Below are positions 25,883-35,335 of a DNA stretch of 64,000 nt, piece after piece. The stretch spans positions 124,001 to 188,000 of the forward strand of contig CAWELN010000008.1 of assembly GCA_963809795.1 (NCBI GenBank). Reading direction: 5' to 3'. Each line of letters begins with the position of its first letter. Position 1 is the first letter of the stretch. Under the pieces are notes generated by a model that saw only the letters and a program-made list of their open reading frames with translations, did no database searches and was not told the origin of the DNA. The DNA is from DASUAS01 sp963809795 (GTDB lineage Bacteria > Actinomycetota > Acidimicrobiia > IMCC26256 > DASPTH01). The position numbers and the translations under genes were made by a program.

Positions 25883-28340
25883 CTACTCGGCGCGCAGCGC
25901 GACGCTCGGCCGCGTCCTCCCGGCCATCCACGCGGGCACCGCGGCGACGATGCCGGCGAGCAGCAGGGCCGCCGGGATGGCCAGCAGGAACGGCACCCAT
26001 GCCACCTGTGCTTCGGGGATGGCACCGAGGTCCTGGGCGAACACGTTCCAGGCGAAGCGCCCGAGCAGGGCACCGAGCGGGATGCCCACCGCCAGCGCGA
26101 TCGCGACCAGTGTCGCGGTCTGCCAGAACACCGACAACCACACCTGGCGGCGCACGAACCCCATCGTCCGGAGCACCGCGAGCTCCCGGCGACGGCGGCG
26201 CACCGACGAGATCAAGGTGTGCGCGAGCGTTGCCACCGCCAGCACGACGAGCAGCGCGCCGAGCAACGCCGGCAACCCGCTGACCTCGGACAGCGCCTGC
26301 ACCTCGCGCGGCTCGCCCGACGACCGCGTCGGTAACGGGTCGAGCGCCCGGCGCAGGTGCACGGTCTCGGCCCCCGGATCGGTGTCTCGGCGGTACCGGA
26401 CGAGGAACACGTTCTGGCGCGCCTGGGGCAGCATCCGTTGCAGGCCGCGGTAGGTCATGTAGACGCCGTTGCCGAGGCCACCGGCATCGCCGAACTCGGG
26501 GAAGAGCCCGCGGCCGACGATGCGCAGCCCCGCCGCGGTGTTGCCGATCCGGAGCACCGCGATGTCGCCGAGCTGCAGACCGGCCCGCTCGAGGTTGCGC
26601 GCGCCGAGCATCACCTCGTTGGCGCGCCGCGGGATCCGACCTTCGACCACGGTCGGCGCCACCTGCCCCTGTTCCTGCTGCATGCCCATCACGTCGACCC
26701 GCTCGAGCCCGAGCTCGGCCTGCGTGATCGTCCCCGCCGCGAAGGCCGAGACGACGGGATCGTGCGAGAACGCGGGCACCAGCGCGGTGGCGATGTCGGG
26801 CAGCGCCGGCGCGCCGCTCTTGACGCTCCAGTTCCAGCCGTACAGCCGGGGCGAGTCGAGGACGTGTTGCAGGCTGACCTGGAACGACCACAGGCCGGCA
26901 AGCAACGCGATCGTGAGCGTGGCCCCGAGGACCGTCGTCCAGATCCCGGTCGACGTCTCACCCCGGCCCGGATCGAGCGCGAAGCGCACCCCGATGTCGG
27001 CGCTCGGTGACAGTCGGCCGTGCTCGAGCAGTCGGTTCGCGACCGAGCGATGACCGCCGGACGCGGTCGTCGACTGGGTGACGTTCACCCGCCACGCCGC
27101 CAGCAGGCGGAGCGCCACGATCCCGACCACGACCGCGAGCGCGCCCAGCCCGAGAAGCAGCGGGTCGACGTCGATCCCGTGGTGCAGGTCGGCGACGCGC
27201 GCGAGCCCGACGGGCATGAGCGGAGACATGAGGATGGCGACGACCACGGCGATGATCGCCGCGGTCACCCCGATCACCAGCCCGCGCCCGAGTGCGAGGA
27301 GCCGCAGCTCGTCGCGCTCCAGGCCGAGCGCGCGCAGCACCCGGTCGTCGCCCGCCTCCGCGAAGGCCTGCCGCACCAGTGCCTGACCCACCACGAGCAG
27401 GACGGCGAGCAGGGCCAGCAGCGCGACGATCCGCACCGCGGTCGCCTGGACGCGGATGGCCCGTTCGACCTTCGGCGTCTGCAGCGGCCGGCTCTGCACG
27501 AAGCCGGCGGGTTCCCCGTTCGGCCAGCCGTTCGATGCCCTTGGAGAACGCGTCGAGCTGGCCCGGGTCACGCAGGCGGACGAACAGCAGCGGGCTCGAC
27601 ACGACCTGCGATCCGTAGCGGTCCGCGAACGCACGGGTGAGGTGGAGCGGCGGCGCGAGATCGGGGCCCACCGGGGGGAACTCCGACGGCGAGGCCTCGA
27701 TGCCCACGATGCGGAACGTCACGTCGGGCCCGTCGGCGAGCTCGTCGATCGCGCTGCTCGACGAACCCGGTGCCCCGGCCAGGCGGGCGCCGAAGTTGCT
27801 GAGCAGCGTGGCCGCGGCGGTGGCGAAGCTCGACGGGCGGAGGAAGCGCAGCCGGATCGTGCTGCCGGGGTGGAGGCCGAGCCGCTCCGCCAGCACGAAG
27901 CTGGCCGTCGCCTCGTCGACGGCCCGCGGGTCGGCCGCCCGGCCCTCCCGGACGTCCATCCGCTCGATCACGGTGCCCAACCGGTCGTCGGCCGGCAGCA
28001 CGGGGAACAGGTCGACCGGCCCGACCCGGCGGCCGTCGCCGCTCCGCCCGGTGAACACCAGGCTCACACCGGCGCGGGCCGTGTCACGGACCTGGGGCAG
28101 CCGCTCGACGTCGTCGAGGTCGGCGGCACCGCCGAGACCGAAGGCGCTCCGCCCGGCGACGATGGCGTCGGCGGCGCGCATGGTGCGGCTGAAGTCCCGG
28201 TAGGCATCCCTGGTGCGCACCGCGCCGGCCAGGAGGCCGAGGATCCCGCCGCTCGCGATGCCGGCGACGAGCGCCACCCCGAGCCAGGGAAGCCACCGCT
28301 GGCGCACCTCCGCGCGGAGACGGAGGACGACTGCGGACAT
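25883..28340 (-). pseudogene. FtsX-like ABC transporter permease, frameshifted
   Basis: A large permease with two FtsX/MacB-like halves. The N-terminal frame opens at ATG 28340 (MSAVVLRLRAEVRQRWLPWL), runs through a periplasmic MacB-PCD-like region, and is lost near 27516 after QLDAFSKGIERLAER. The rest (PAGFVQSRPLQTPKVERAIR to WMAGRTRPSVALRAE) continues in the +1 frame to 25883. One extra base in the CCCC run 27514-27517 explains the break; without it a protein of about 818 residues results. No ATPase gene is adjacent. A TAGCTT box lies 6 nt before the start. It may be a real pseudogene or a homopolymer error. Confidence 0.75.
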
Positions 28341-28438
28341 CGGGCAAAGCTACCGGGAGAGGTGACCGTCGTCGGGCTCGCCCAGACGCGAAACTACATG
28401 CCCGATTTCCGCACCTCTCACCCAGGAGAACCCAGCCG

Positions 28439-29368
28439 TTGCCGCCCCGAGATCCCCGTCGTCGCACCGAACTCAACGCACGCGCGTGGTTCTCGCGGGC
28501 GGGCGCGGCACTCGTCGCCGGCGCGCTCGCCTTCCTGGTGCCGGTGACCTCCACCGCGGCCCAGACCCTCTCGGTCCAGATGGCCGCCAAGAACTTCTCC
28601 GGCGCGCAGGTGCTCTCGCAGGCGTACGGCCAGGCCCTCGCGTCCCGGGGCGCACACGTGACCTTCTCCGACGCGGTCGGCCCGACGGAGGTCGTGTTCC
28701 CCGCGCTGCAGCGCGGCACCTTCGACGCGTACGCCGACTACCAGGGCACGTTGCTCACCTACCTCGGCGGCAGACCGACGTCCAACAGCGCCAAGACGCA
28801 CACCGCGCTCGTCGCCAAGCTGCGCGGCACCGGCCTCACCGTGACCGACGCCGCGCCCGCGGTCGACGTCAACGGCTTCTTCGTCACCCGCCGCACGGCC
28901 CGGAAGCTCCACCTGAGCAAGGTGTCGGACCTGCGCCGGGTCGCACCCCGGTTGACGATCGGCGCGCCGCCCGAGTGCGCCAGTCGTCCGCTCTGTCTGG
29001 GTGACGCGTCGCAGCGGACCTACGGCCTGCGGTTCGGCAACGTGGTCCCGATCGACCCCAACGGTCCTGCGACCGAACGCGCCCTGTCCCACGGCGACAT
29101 CGATGTCGCCGTCCTCTTCACCGGCAGCAGCGTCATACCACGCGACGCGGTGCTGCTCCGCGACGACAAAGGGCTGCAGCCGGCCGACAACCCGGTGTTG
29201 GTGGTGCGTGAGTCGATGGCGACGCCCGAGACGCTGCGGGTGGCGAACAAGGTCTCCGCGGCCATCACGACCGGCGTGTACAACGCGATGTCGCTGGCGG
29301 TCAGCCGCGACGAGCGGGACCCGACCGAGGTCGCGGCGCGCTTCCTCGCCGAGCACTCGCTTCCCTGA
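28439..29368 (+). CDS. orphan glycine betaine/osmoprotectant-binding protein (OpuAC-like)
   Basis: A 309-residue substrate-binding protein from TTG 28439, with CCAGGAGAA as ribosome site. A signal peptide (AALVAGALAFLVPVTSTAAQ) leads an OpuAC domain: MAAKNFSGAQVLSQAYGQAL, FDAYADYQGTLLTYLGG, APAVDVNGFFVTRR, ECASRPLCLGD, LFTGSSVIPRDAVLL. It is closely similar along its length to the binding protein at 60151-61053, whose transporter is complete there, so this copy may feed the same permeases or a different ligand. No transporter gene lies beside it. Its 3' end overlaps the end of the SGNH gene on the other strand by 68 nt. Confidence 0.8.
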   Translation: MPPRDPRRRTELNARAWFSRAGAALVAGALAFLVPVTSTAAQTLSVQMAAKNFSGAQVLSQAYGQALASRGAHVTFSDAVGPTEVVFPALQRGTFDAYADYQGTLLTYLGGRPTSNSAKTHTALVAKLRGTGLTVTDAAPAVDVNGFFVTRRTARKLHLSKVSDLRRVAPRLTIGAPPECASRPLCLGDASQRTYGLRFGNVVPIDPNGPATERALSHGDIDVAVLFTGSSVIPRDAVLLRDDKGLQPADNPVLVVRESMATPETLRVANKVSAAITTGVYNAMSLAVSRDERDPTEVAARFLAEHSLP

Positions 29369-30152
29369 CCGCGCGGCGGAGCGCGGTCGCCACCGTCGGC
29401 GCCACGCGATCGGCGCCGGCCACGGTGAAGTGCGTGCCGTCGGCCCGGATCGCAGGATCCGCCACGCCGCCCGGGCACATCACCGCGTCAAGATCGAGCA
29501 GGCGGACCCCGGTGCCCCTGGCCGCCGCCTGCCACGCGCCGGCGACGGCCTGCACCCGGGCGGGGTCGAGGTTCTCGGGCGCCTGCGGCTCGCCGCCCGG
29601 CAGCGTGTCGGGACCGAAGCAGGTCGGCTTCACCCCGACGATGGGGGCGCCGGTCGTCCCGAGGATGCGGAACAGCTCGCGCACGTCGGCGGTGTACTGC
29701 GCCGTCCACACCGGGTCACCGGGATGGATGACCCCGCCGTCGGGCGCGGCGACGTCGTAGAGGTCCCGGGCGCCGGCCATCACGAAGACCACGTCCGGCT
29801 TCGTCCGCTCCACCGCGGTGGTCCAGTACTGCTGCCAGTACCCGGTGCCCCCGCACCGGTTGGCGGCGTGCTCCCCGTCCGCGAGCACGAACGTGGGGAC
29901 CGAGGAGATCGAGCACCCGAGGATGGTGCTGTCCCAGAGCGCGAGCCCCGGTTGGGCGACGAGGCCGTGGTGGTCCGGGGGCCGCGGGGCCCCGACCGCC
30001 AGCGTGCCGGCCTGCGACTCGCCCACCACCAGCACCCGGATCGGGTCGGGGACCCGTGCCCGCCCCCGCGCGGCCGCCGGGCCCGCTCCCAGCACCGCGA
30101 GCGAGCCGACCGCGACCAGCACCGCGAGCAGGGATGCGAGACGACGCATCAT
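29301..30152 (-). CDS. secreted SGNH-hydrolase-family esterase
   Basis: A 283-residue protein: signal peptide MRRLASLLAVLVAVGSLAVL, then a SGNH fold with block I VLVVGESQAGTL (Ser in GESQ), block III-like VVFVMAGARDLYD, and block V RADGTHFT (Asp and His). These are esterase/acyltransferase-like catalytic residues. The substrate may be a cell-envelope O-acyl group. ATG 30152 overlaps the upstream thioesterase stop, so the two genes are coupled. The 3' end overlaps the orphan binding-protein gene antisense. Confidence 0.75.
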   Translation of the reverse strand: MMRRLASLLAVLVAVGSLAVLGAGPAAARGRARVPDPIRVLVVGESQAGTLAVGAPRPPDHHGLVAQPGLALWDSTILGCSISSVPTFVLADGEHAANRCGGTGYWQQYWTTAVERTKPDVVFVMAGARDLYDVAAPDGGVIHPGDPVWTAQYTADVRELFRILGTTGAPIVGVKPTCFGPDTLPGGEPQAPENLDPARVQAVAGAWQAAARGTGVRLLDLDAVMCPGGVADPAIRADGTHFTVAGADRVAPTVATALRRAVREASARRGSAPRPRSGPARRG

Positions 30153-31010
30153 CGTCCAGAGGTTCGTCGCGCCACCGGCGGTGGGACGGCGTCGAGCGAG
30201 GCGAGGCGGTCTTCCCGCCAGGCGCGGACGGCGCACGACTGCCCCGCGGTGGCGAGGAGGGTGCCGTCCTCGGCCCACAGGTGCACCCGCCCGTGCCCGA
30301 ACCCGTGCTCGACCGCGTGCACCTGCACGTCGACGAGCACCCATTCGGTCCGGACGAGCGAGCACACCCGCAGGGTGTTGTCGAGGCTGCTGCCGGTGAC
30401 GAGCTCCCCCAACGCCTGACCCACGCCGAAGGGCACGTAGTCGCCGAGGATGGCGAGCGTCCCCGCCGACATCTCGAGCACGTCGGGCACGCGCGCCCAC
30501 AGCGCCGCGTGCCCGTCGCTCGCGCGGCCGTCGAACTCGGCGAAGTCGCGCCCGATGGCGAGGCGCATCTCGAGGCGCTCCGACGAGCGAGTCGTCGACG
30601 GTGGAGGCCCGGCGGCGGCGCGGCGGGCACGCCTCCGGCGGGTCGACCGCCGGCATGGTGGCCCACTGGCCCGACCACGGCACGTCCCGCGCCCCCAACG
30701 CGGCGTTGACGGTGAGCACCTCCCGATCACCGACGTGTGCGACCGCCCGCGCCTGGGTGGTCCGGTGGCCGGTGACGGCGACGGTCACGTCGACGTCCAT
30801 GATCTCCGGCGGTTGTGCGTTCGACAGGTACTGCGCGGCCGCCCACACGACCGGCCGCCCGGTGGTGCGCTCCAACGCCTCGATGGCGGCCCCGAGGCCG
30901 CAGCCGCCGAACAGGAACAGACCGTCGGTGCAGATGCCGGGCACGATCTCGAGGTACCACCGCAGCGGGTTGTGCGTCGCGCGCAGGCCGAGGAACTCAC
31001 GGGCGTCCAC
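30149..31010 (-). pseudogene. TesB-like acyl-CoA thioesterase, frameshifted
   Basis: The N-terminal hotdog domain reads from 31010 (MDAREFLGLRATHNPLRWYL; GLFLFGGCGLGAAIEALERTTG) to about 30585. The C-terminal domain (RLEMRLAIGRDFAEFDGR; GSSLDNTLRVCSLVRTEWVL; HGFGHGRVHLWAEDGTLLATAGQ) continues in the +1 frame to 30149. One extra base in the sequence around 30580 explains the break; without it the frame reads DDSLVERLEMRLAIG and gives about 286 residues. The family is the two-domain thioesterase superfamily, acting on acyl-CoA. It may be genuinely broken or an error. The gene is coupled to the SGNH hydrolase. Confidence 0.75.
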
Positions 31011-31063
31011 CGCCCGCGATGGTAGGGGCGACGGAGCGCGCGCCCATCCCGTAGCCTGGGCCG

Positions 31064-32098
31064 ATGACGCCGGTCACGATCATCGCCGAGGACACGACGA
31101 CCGTCGACGCACACATCGAGGGCGAGCGCGTGCTCGTCTCGCCGTCGTCGTTGACGACCGCACTCGGATGGACGTTGAAGGCCGAAGGGCTCTGTCGCGA
31201 CGACGTCTGCGTACCGGTCCGCGATCGCGACGCACTGCGTTCGGGCGAGCTCCTCGACGTCGCCGCGGTGGCGAGCGCGCTGGGACGCCAGTCGGTCGTC
31301 GACGCCGATGCCGGTCTGGTCGCCGTCGCGCTGGGCGCCGAGCAACGCCGCGACGCGCTGCAGATGCTGGTGGCCCCCGACTTCGAGCTCCCCGACCTCG
31401 ACGGCGCGCCGCACACCCTGTCGGAGTGGCGGGGGAAGAAGCGGCTCCTCCACGCCTTCTCCTCCTGGTGAGGCTGCCGCTACGACCTGCCCGGGTGGCA
31501 GGCGCTGCAGGACGAGCTGGCCGATGCGAACTTCGTCGTCATCGCGGTCGCGCTCGACGAGTCGGCTGACGACGTCCGCCCGTGGACCGAGGGGATCACG
31601 CTCCCCGTCCTGCTGGATCGCCGGCACCTGCTCACCGAGCTGTACGCGATCAGCAACGTGCCCACCGTCATCTGGATCGACGAGGACGACCGCATCGTCC
31701 GGCCCAACAGCGTCGCGTTCTCCACCGACATGTTCGCCGAGTTCACCGGGGCGTATGCCGGGCCGCACCTCGACGCGTTGCGGGCGTGGGTGCGTGACGG
31801 CGTGGCGACGCTCTCGGCCGACGACGCGCGCGCTGCGGTCCCCGACCTCTCCGACGACGAGGTGCGCGCCCGCCTGCACTTCCGGATCGCCACCGAAGCG
31901 CGCCGCCACGGCGACGATGACGTCGCGCGCCGGCACTTCGTGCGCGCCGGCGAGCTGGCGCCGACCGACTTCACCATCCGGCGGGCCGCCATGCCGCTCA
32001 TGGGTGGCGACCCCTTCGGGCAGGAGTTCATGGAGCTCTACCAGGAGTGGGAGCAGCTCGGCAGCCCGTTCCACGGGCTCCAACCGATGACCGACTGA
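31064..32098 (+). CDS. redoxin/TlpA-like selenoprotein candidate (in-frame TGA = Sec136)
   Basis: The frame from ATG 31064 runs to TGA 31469-31471 and, if that codon is read through, continues without interruption to 32098 (344 residues). Residues about 105-245 are a thioredoxin-fold redoxin: APDFELPDLDGAPHTLSEWR, KRLLHAFSSW, then the TGA, then GCRYDLPGWQALQDELADAN, FVVIAVALDESADDVRPW, and NVPTVIWIDEDDRIVRP. The TGA replaces the first Cys of the family's WCGCR-type site, giving WUGCR. A short helical region (about 255-344) ends the protein. A bacterial-SECIS-like hairpin lies 15-31 nt after the TGA. A TAGCCT box 6 nt before the ATG gives a leaderless start. The alternative is a nonsense mutation. 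Confidence 0.7.
31486..31502 (+). promoter_or_regulatory. bacterial SECIS-like hairpin
   Basis: CCTGCC (31486-31491), loop CGGGT (31492-31496), GGCAGG (31497-31502): a 6-bp stem with a 5-nt loop that has G in its second position. The apical loop begins 20 nt after the TGA. Outer CTGC/GCAG pairing can extend the structure. This fits the general bacterial SECIS form (short stem, small G-containing loop, about 16-37 nt after UGA). Confidence 0.55.
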
Positions 32099-32106
32099 GC
32101 GCGCGG

Positions 32107-33753
32107 CTAGCCCGGCGCCCTCGCTGGTTCGCCGGCTTCGGCGCCCACCGGGGTGGTGGGGATGCCGTTGCTCAGGAACAGGGCAACGAGGGCGAGCACC
32201 GCCAGGACCGAGAGCGACGCGCGCAGGCCATCGAGCCGGGCGTCCGCGTTCTCCGCGGCGATCGCGTCGGCCGTCTTCGGTGGCACCCCGGCGTCGTCGA
32301 GTGCCTCCTTGAGGTCGGCGTCGGAGATGAACGGCACGCCGCTGGTCAGCTCGGTCTGCGCCTTCGACGTCAGGTCCTTCGGCACCGCGGGGTTGCTCGC
32401 GATCCCGGAGAAGAACGACGCGGTGAGCGCGGACATGAGGATGGCGCCGGCCAGTGCGGTCCCGATCGAGATCCCGAGGTTGGAGAAGGTGTTCTGCAGG
32501 CCGCCGACCTCACCGCTCAGCTCGTCGGGCACCGACGACACCGTGACCGCGCCGAGCTGCGAGGCGAGCGCGCCGATGCCGAAGCCGGCCAGCAGCATCG
32601 GCCAGGTCACGATCTCGGGGCCGGCGCCGGCGTCGAGCGCGGCCACGAACACGACCAACCCGAGGAAGAGCATGAGGAACCCGAGCTGCGCGATCCGCCG
32701 CGGCGAAGCCTGCGGGAACACCTTGGGGATGCCGACGGCGGCGATCACCAGTGTGATCGACAGCGGGAGGATCCGGAGCCCGGTGTCGATGGCGGAGAGC
32801 CCGAGCGCGATCGACAGGAAGAGCGGTACCGCGAAGAAGAGCCCGGCTTGGAGCAGGTACTGGAAGAAGAACGCGGTGAGTCCGCTCCGCAACAGCTTGA
32901 CCCGCAGCATGGCCGGGTCGAGCAACGCGGCGCGGCCGTGGTCGCGGCGTTGCTTCTCCCATTCGAGGAAGCCGAGCAGCACCGCGCCGCCGCCGAGCAG
33001 CAGCCAGATCACCGGCGACAGCCCCAACCAGGTGGGCGCGTCCGGCTTGGGTTGCACGAAGCCCCAGGTGCCCGAGCGCAGCACCCCGTAGACGATCAGG
33101 CCGAGCCCGAGCGCCGAGAGCGCGGTGCCGACGAGGTCGAGGCGCGCCCCCTCCTCCTTGGGCGTGTCGGCGGTGCGCCGGTTCAGCAGCAGGACCACGC
33201 CGATGATGAGCACCTCGCCCACGAAGACGTACCGCCACGACCAGTAGGTCGTGAACAACCCGCCGATCAACGGGCCGACCGCCACCGCGATCGCGCCGCC
33301 CGCGGTCACGATGCCGTACGCGCGGGGCCGCTCCGCCTTGACGAAGTTCGAGGCCACGAGGGACACGATGGCCGGCATCACGAGCGCGGCGCCGACGCCT
33401 TCGAGGAACGACCATCCGAACAGCAGCACCGGGAGGTTCGGCGACAGCGCGGTGGTCAACGAACCGCACGCGTAGATCACGCACCCGATCGTGAACGCCC
33501 GCTTGCGCCCGAGGATCGCGCCCATCTTCCCGCCGGTGATCATCAAGGACGCCATCACCAGCGTGTAGAGGGTGATGGCGGTCTGGATGCCGGTGACCGT
33601 CGTGTCGAGATCCTTCGCGACGGTCGCGATCGACACGTTCATCACCGACGAGTCGAGGATCATCACGAACTGCGCGGCGGCCAGCGTCACCAGTACGGCC
33701 TTGGCCGCCGCGCCCTGGCGCGCCGACGTCGCCGTCGCCGTCGCCTCCGTCAT
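32107..33753 (-). CDS. MFS exporter, DHA2 family
   Basis: A 548-residue 14-helix exporter: VMILDSSVMNVSIATVAKDL, LYTLVMASLMITGGKMGAILGRKRAF (motif A), and GVGAALVMPAIVSLVASNF. A cytoplasmic loop (PTWL ... WEKQRRDHGRAALL) separates the halves. A soluble insert near the end (KDLTSKAQTELTSGVPFIS) lies outside the membrane. It is likely a multidrug or metabolite efflux pump. No regulator is adjacent; the next gene is a flavin oxidoreductase. A GGAGGGGAG ribosome site precedes the ATG. Confidence 0.85.
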   Translation of the reverse strand: MTEATATATSARQGAAAKAVLVTLAAAQFVMILDSSVMNVSIATVAKDLDTTVTGIQTAITLYTLVMASLMITGGKMGAILGRKRAFTIGCVIYACGSLTTALSPNLPVLLFGWSFLEGVGAALVMPAIVSLVASNFVKAERPRAYGIVTAGGAIAVAVGPLIGGLFTTYWSWRYVFVGEVLIIGVVLLLNRRTADTPKEEGARLDLVGTALSALGLGLIVYGVLRSGTWGFVQPKPDAPTWLGLSPVIWLLLGGGAVLLGFLEWEKQRRDHGRAALLDPAMLRVKLLRSGLTAFFFQYLLQAGLFFAVPLFLSIALGLSAIDTGLRILPLSITLVIAAVGIPKVFPQASPRRIAQLGFLMLFLGLVVFVAALDAGAGPEIVTWPMLLAGFGIGALASQLGAVTVSSVPDELSGEVGGLQNTFSNLGISIGTALAGAILMSALTASFFSGIASNPAVPKDLTSKAQTELTSGVPFISDADLKEALDDAGVPPKTADAIAAENADARLDGLRASLSVLAVLALVALFLSNGIPTTPVGAEAGEPARAPG

Positions 33754-33780
33754 CCCCGCTCCCCTCCGTGGTCGCGCATG

Positions 33781-34764
33781 TCAGCCCAAGGCGGGCAGCA
33801 CCTCTTCGGCGTACAGGCGCAGCGAGCTCCAGCCCTCGTCGATGGGCATGCCGCCCACCAACGGATGGAGGCTGCACGTGGCCGCGGGGCCCTTCCCCGC
33901 CAGCCGTTCCACCAGCTCGGCGGGCGTGACCACCTCGTAGATGCCCTCGGCGCGCAGCTCGTCGACGGTCGTAGCGTGCGAGTGCACCGCCGAGGTCTGT
34001 CCTGCGGGCTGCCAGGCGGAGTAGGTCGCGGCTTCCTCCATGAAGTGGTGACCGAGGTCGCGCCAGACCCGCTCCGGGTCGGTGGCGACGTGGGTCATGG
34101 TGGTGTGCTCCGGCGGCATCGCGCAGAAGCCCTGCGTGCCCTGCTCCTGGCACTGCTCGTAGTAGTACGCCTCCAGCTCGGGCATGTTGGCGGGCGGCAT
34201 GTAGGGCAGCCCGAAGCGCGCCGCCCGGCGCACCGCGGCCTTGCTCGACCCGCCCAGCATGAGCACGGGGTGCGGTTGCGTGAACGGACGGGGCGTCACC
34301 TGCACCGTCGTCCCGCGGAACTCGAACGGCTCGCCGGTCCAGGCCTTGAGCATCGCGTCGATCGCCTCGTCCTGCAGCGCGCCGCGCTTCGACCAGTCCT
34401 TCCCGTGGGCGGCGTACTCGCTCTCCCGGTAGCCGATACCTCCCGTGACGATCAACCGGCCGCCGCTGGCGAGGTCGAGCACCGCGATGTCCTCGGCGAT
34501 GCGGAGGGGGTCGTGCAGCGGGACGAGCAGCGCGCTGATCGTCGCCATGATCTTCTGGGTGCGCCCGAACACGAGTCCCGCCATCACGAGCGGCGACGGG
34601 CTCCACCCGTTCTCGGCGCCGTGATGCTCCTCCAGCGAGATCGCCTGGAGATCGTGCTCGTCGGCATAACCCGCCATCTCCACGAACGCCCGGTAGCGCT
34701 TCCCCATCGCTTCGGGCTCGAGACCGGGCTGGATGCAGTTGAAGCGGACCACGGAGTACGGCAT
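33781..34764 (-). CDS. LLM-class (luciferase-like) flavin-dependent oxidoreductase
   Basis: A 327-residue TIM-barrel protein of the bacterial luciferase/F420-dependent superfamily: MPYSVVRFNCIQPG, ISLEEHHGAENGWSPSPLVMAG, ISALLVPLHDPLRIAEDIAVLDLASGGRLIVTGGIGY, RGALQDEAIDAMLKAW, and VLMLGGSSKAAVRRAARFG. It could use FMN or coenzyme F420; the DDN-like neighbour on the other side makes F420 a fair guess. The start at 34764 is preceded by TAGGGT at 7 nt (leaderless). Substrate unknown. Confidence 0.8.
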   Translation of the reverse strand: MPYSVVRFNCIQPGLEPEAMGKRYRAFVEMAGYADEHDLQAISLEEHHGAENGWSPSPLVMAGLVFGRTQKIMATISALLVPLHDPLRIAEDIAVLDLASGGRLIVTGGIGYRESEYAAHGKDWSKRGALQDEAIDAMLKAWTGEPFEFRGTTVQVTPRPFTQPHPVLMLGGSSKAAVRRAARFGLPYMPPANMPELEAYYYEQCQEQGTQGFCAMPPEHTTMTHVATDPERVWRDLGHHFMEEAATYSAWQPAGQTSAVHSHATTVDELRAEGIYEVVTPAELVERLAGKGPAATCSLHPLVGGMPIDEGWSSLRLYAEEVLPALG

Positions 34765-34788
34765 GGCGGCGACCCTAGCTTTCTCGCC

Positions 34789-34863
34789 ATGACGCCCGAC
34801 GACGACCGCCCGACGCACGTGGTCGCCGACGCGATTCCCCTCGATGCGTTCCGGGTACGGTGA
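34789..34863 (+). CDS. short upstream ORF (24 codons), leaderless
   Basis: MTPDDDRPTHVVADAIPLDAFRVR, ending TGA 34861-34863, 31 nt before the DDN-like gene. A TAGCTT box lies 7 nt before its ATG, the spacing used by leaderless genes here, while the DDN gene has its own AAAGGA site. It may be a small regulatory peptide or a decoy leader. There is no similarity to known leader peptides. Low confidence as a protein. Confidence 0.3.
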   Translation: MTPDDDRPTHVVADAIPLDAFRVR

Positions 34864-34894
34864 GCGCGTTCTCCCGCCCGAAAGGATCCTGCCG

Positions 34895-35332
34895 ATGCCG
34901 CTCACCGGTGAGTACGAACCGAGCCCGTGGGACTGGGTCTCCGCGCAGGTGGAGCAGTACGAGGCGACGGGCGGCAAGGAGGGCGGCACGTTGGAGGGCG
35001 CGCCGTGCGTGATCCTCACGACGAAGGGCCGCAAGACCGGCAAGCTCCGCAAGACCCCGCTGATGCGCATCGAGCACGAGGGCGTCTACGCGGTGGTGGC
35101 ATCGCTCGGCGGCGCGCCGCAGCACCCGGTCTGGTACCTGAACCTCTTGGCGAATCCCGACGTCTCGCTGCAGGACGGCGACAAGGTGTTCGACTTCCAC
35201 GCCCGGACCGCGACCCCGGAGGAGAAGCGGCACTGGTGGCCGCGCCTGACCGCGGTGTGGCCGCCGTACTCCGAGTACCAGTCGAAGACCGAGCGCGACA
35301 TCCCGGTGGTCCTGCTGGAAACCCCGTCGTAG
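34895..35332 (+). CDS. deazaflavin-dependent nitroreductase family (DDN)
   Basis: A 145-residue protein. CVILTTKGRKTGKLRKTPLMRIEHEGVYAVVASLGGAPQHPVWYLNLLANPDV is the F420-binding split-barrel signature of Ddn-like enzymes, and the C-terminus has HWWPRLTAVWPPYSEYQSKTERDIPVVLLE. Such enzymes reduce quinones or other substrates with reduced F420. The start MPLTGEYEP at 34895 has AAAGGA about 8 nt upstream. It is convergent with LtrA after 3 nt. It supports the presence of F420 in this organism. Confidence 0.85.
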   Translation: MPLTGEYEPSPWDWVSAQVEQYEATGGKEGGTLEGAPCVILTTKGRKTGKLRKTPLMRIEHEGVYAVVASLGGAPQHPVWYLNLLANPDVSLQDGDKVFDFHARTATPEEKRHWWPRLTAVWPPYSEYQSKTERDIPVVLLETPS

Positions 35333-35335
35333 CTG

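Noticed and set aside
25883..28340. Two separate permease genes.
   Set aside because: The two frames meet at one C run without a stop-start junction, and together make one standard FtsX-type protein.
31064..31471. A short complete 135-residue protein ending at the TGA.
   Set aside because: The redoxin fold would be cut in the active site, and coding continues in the same frame for 209 codons.
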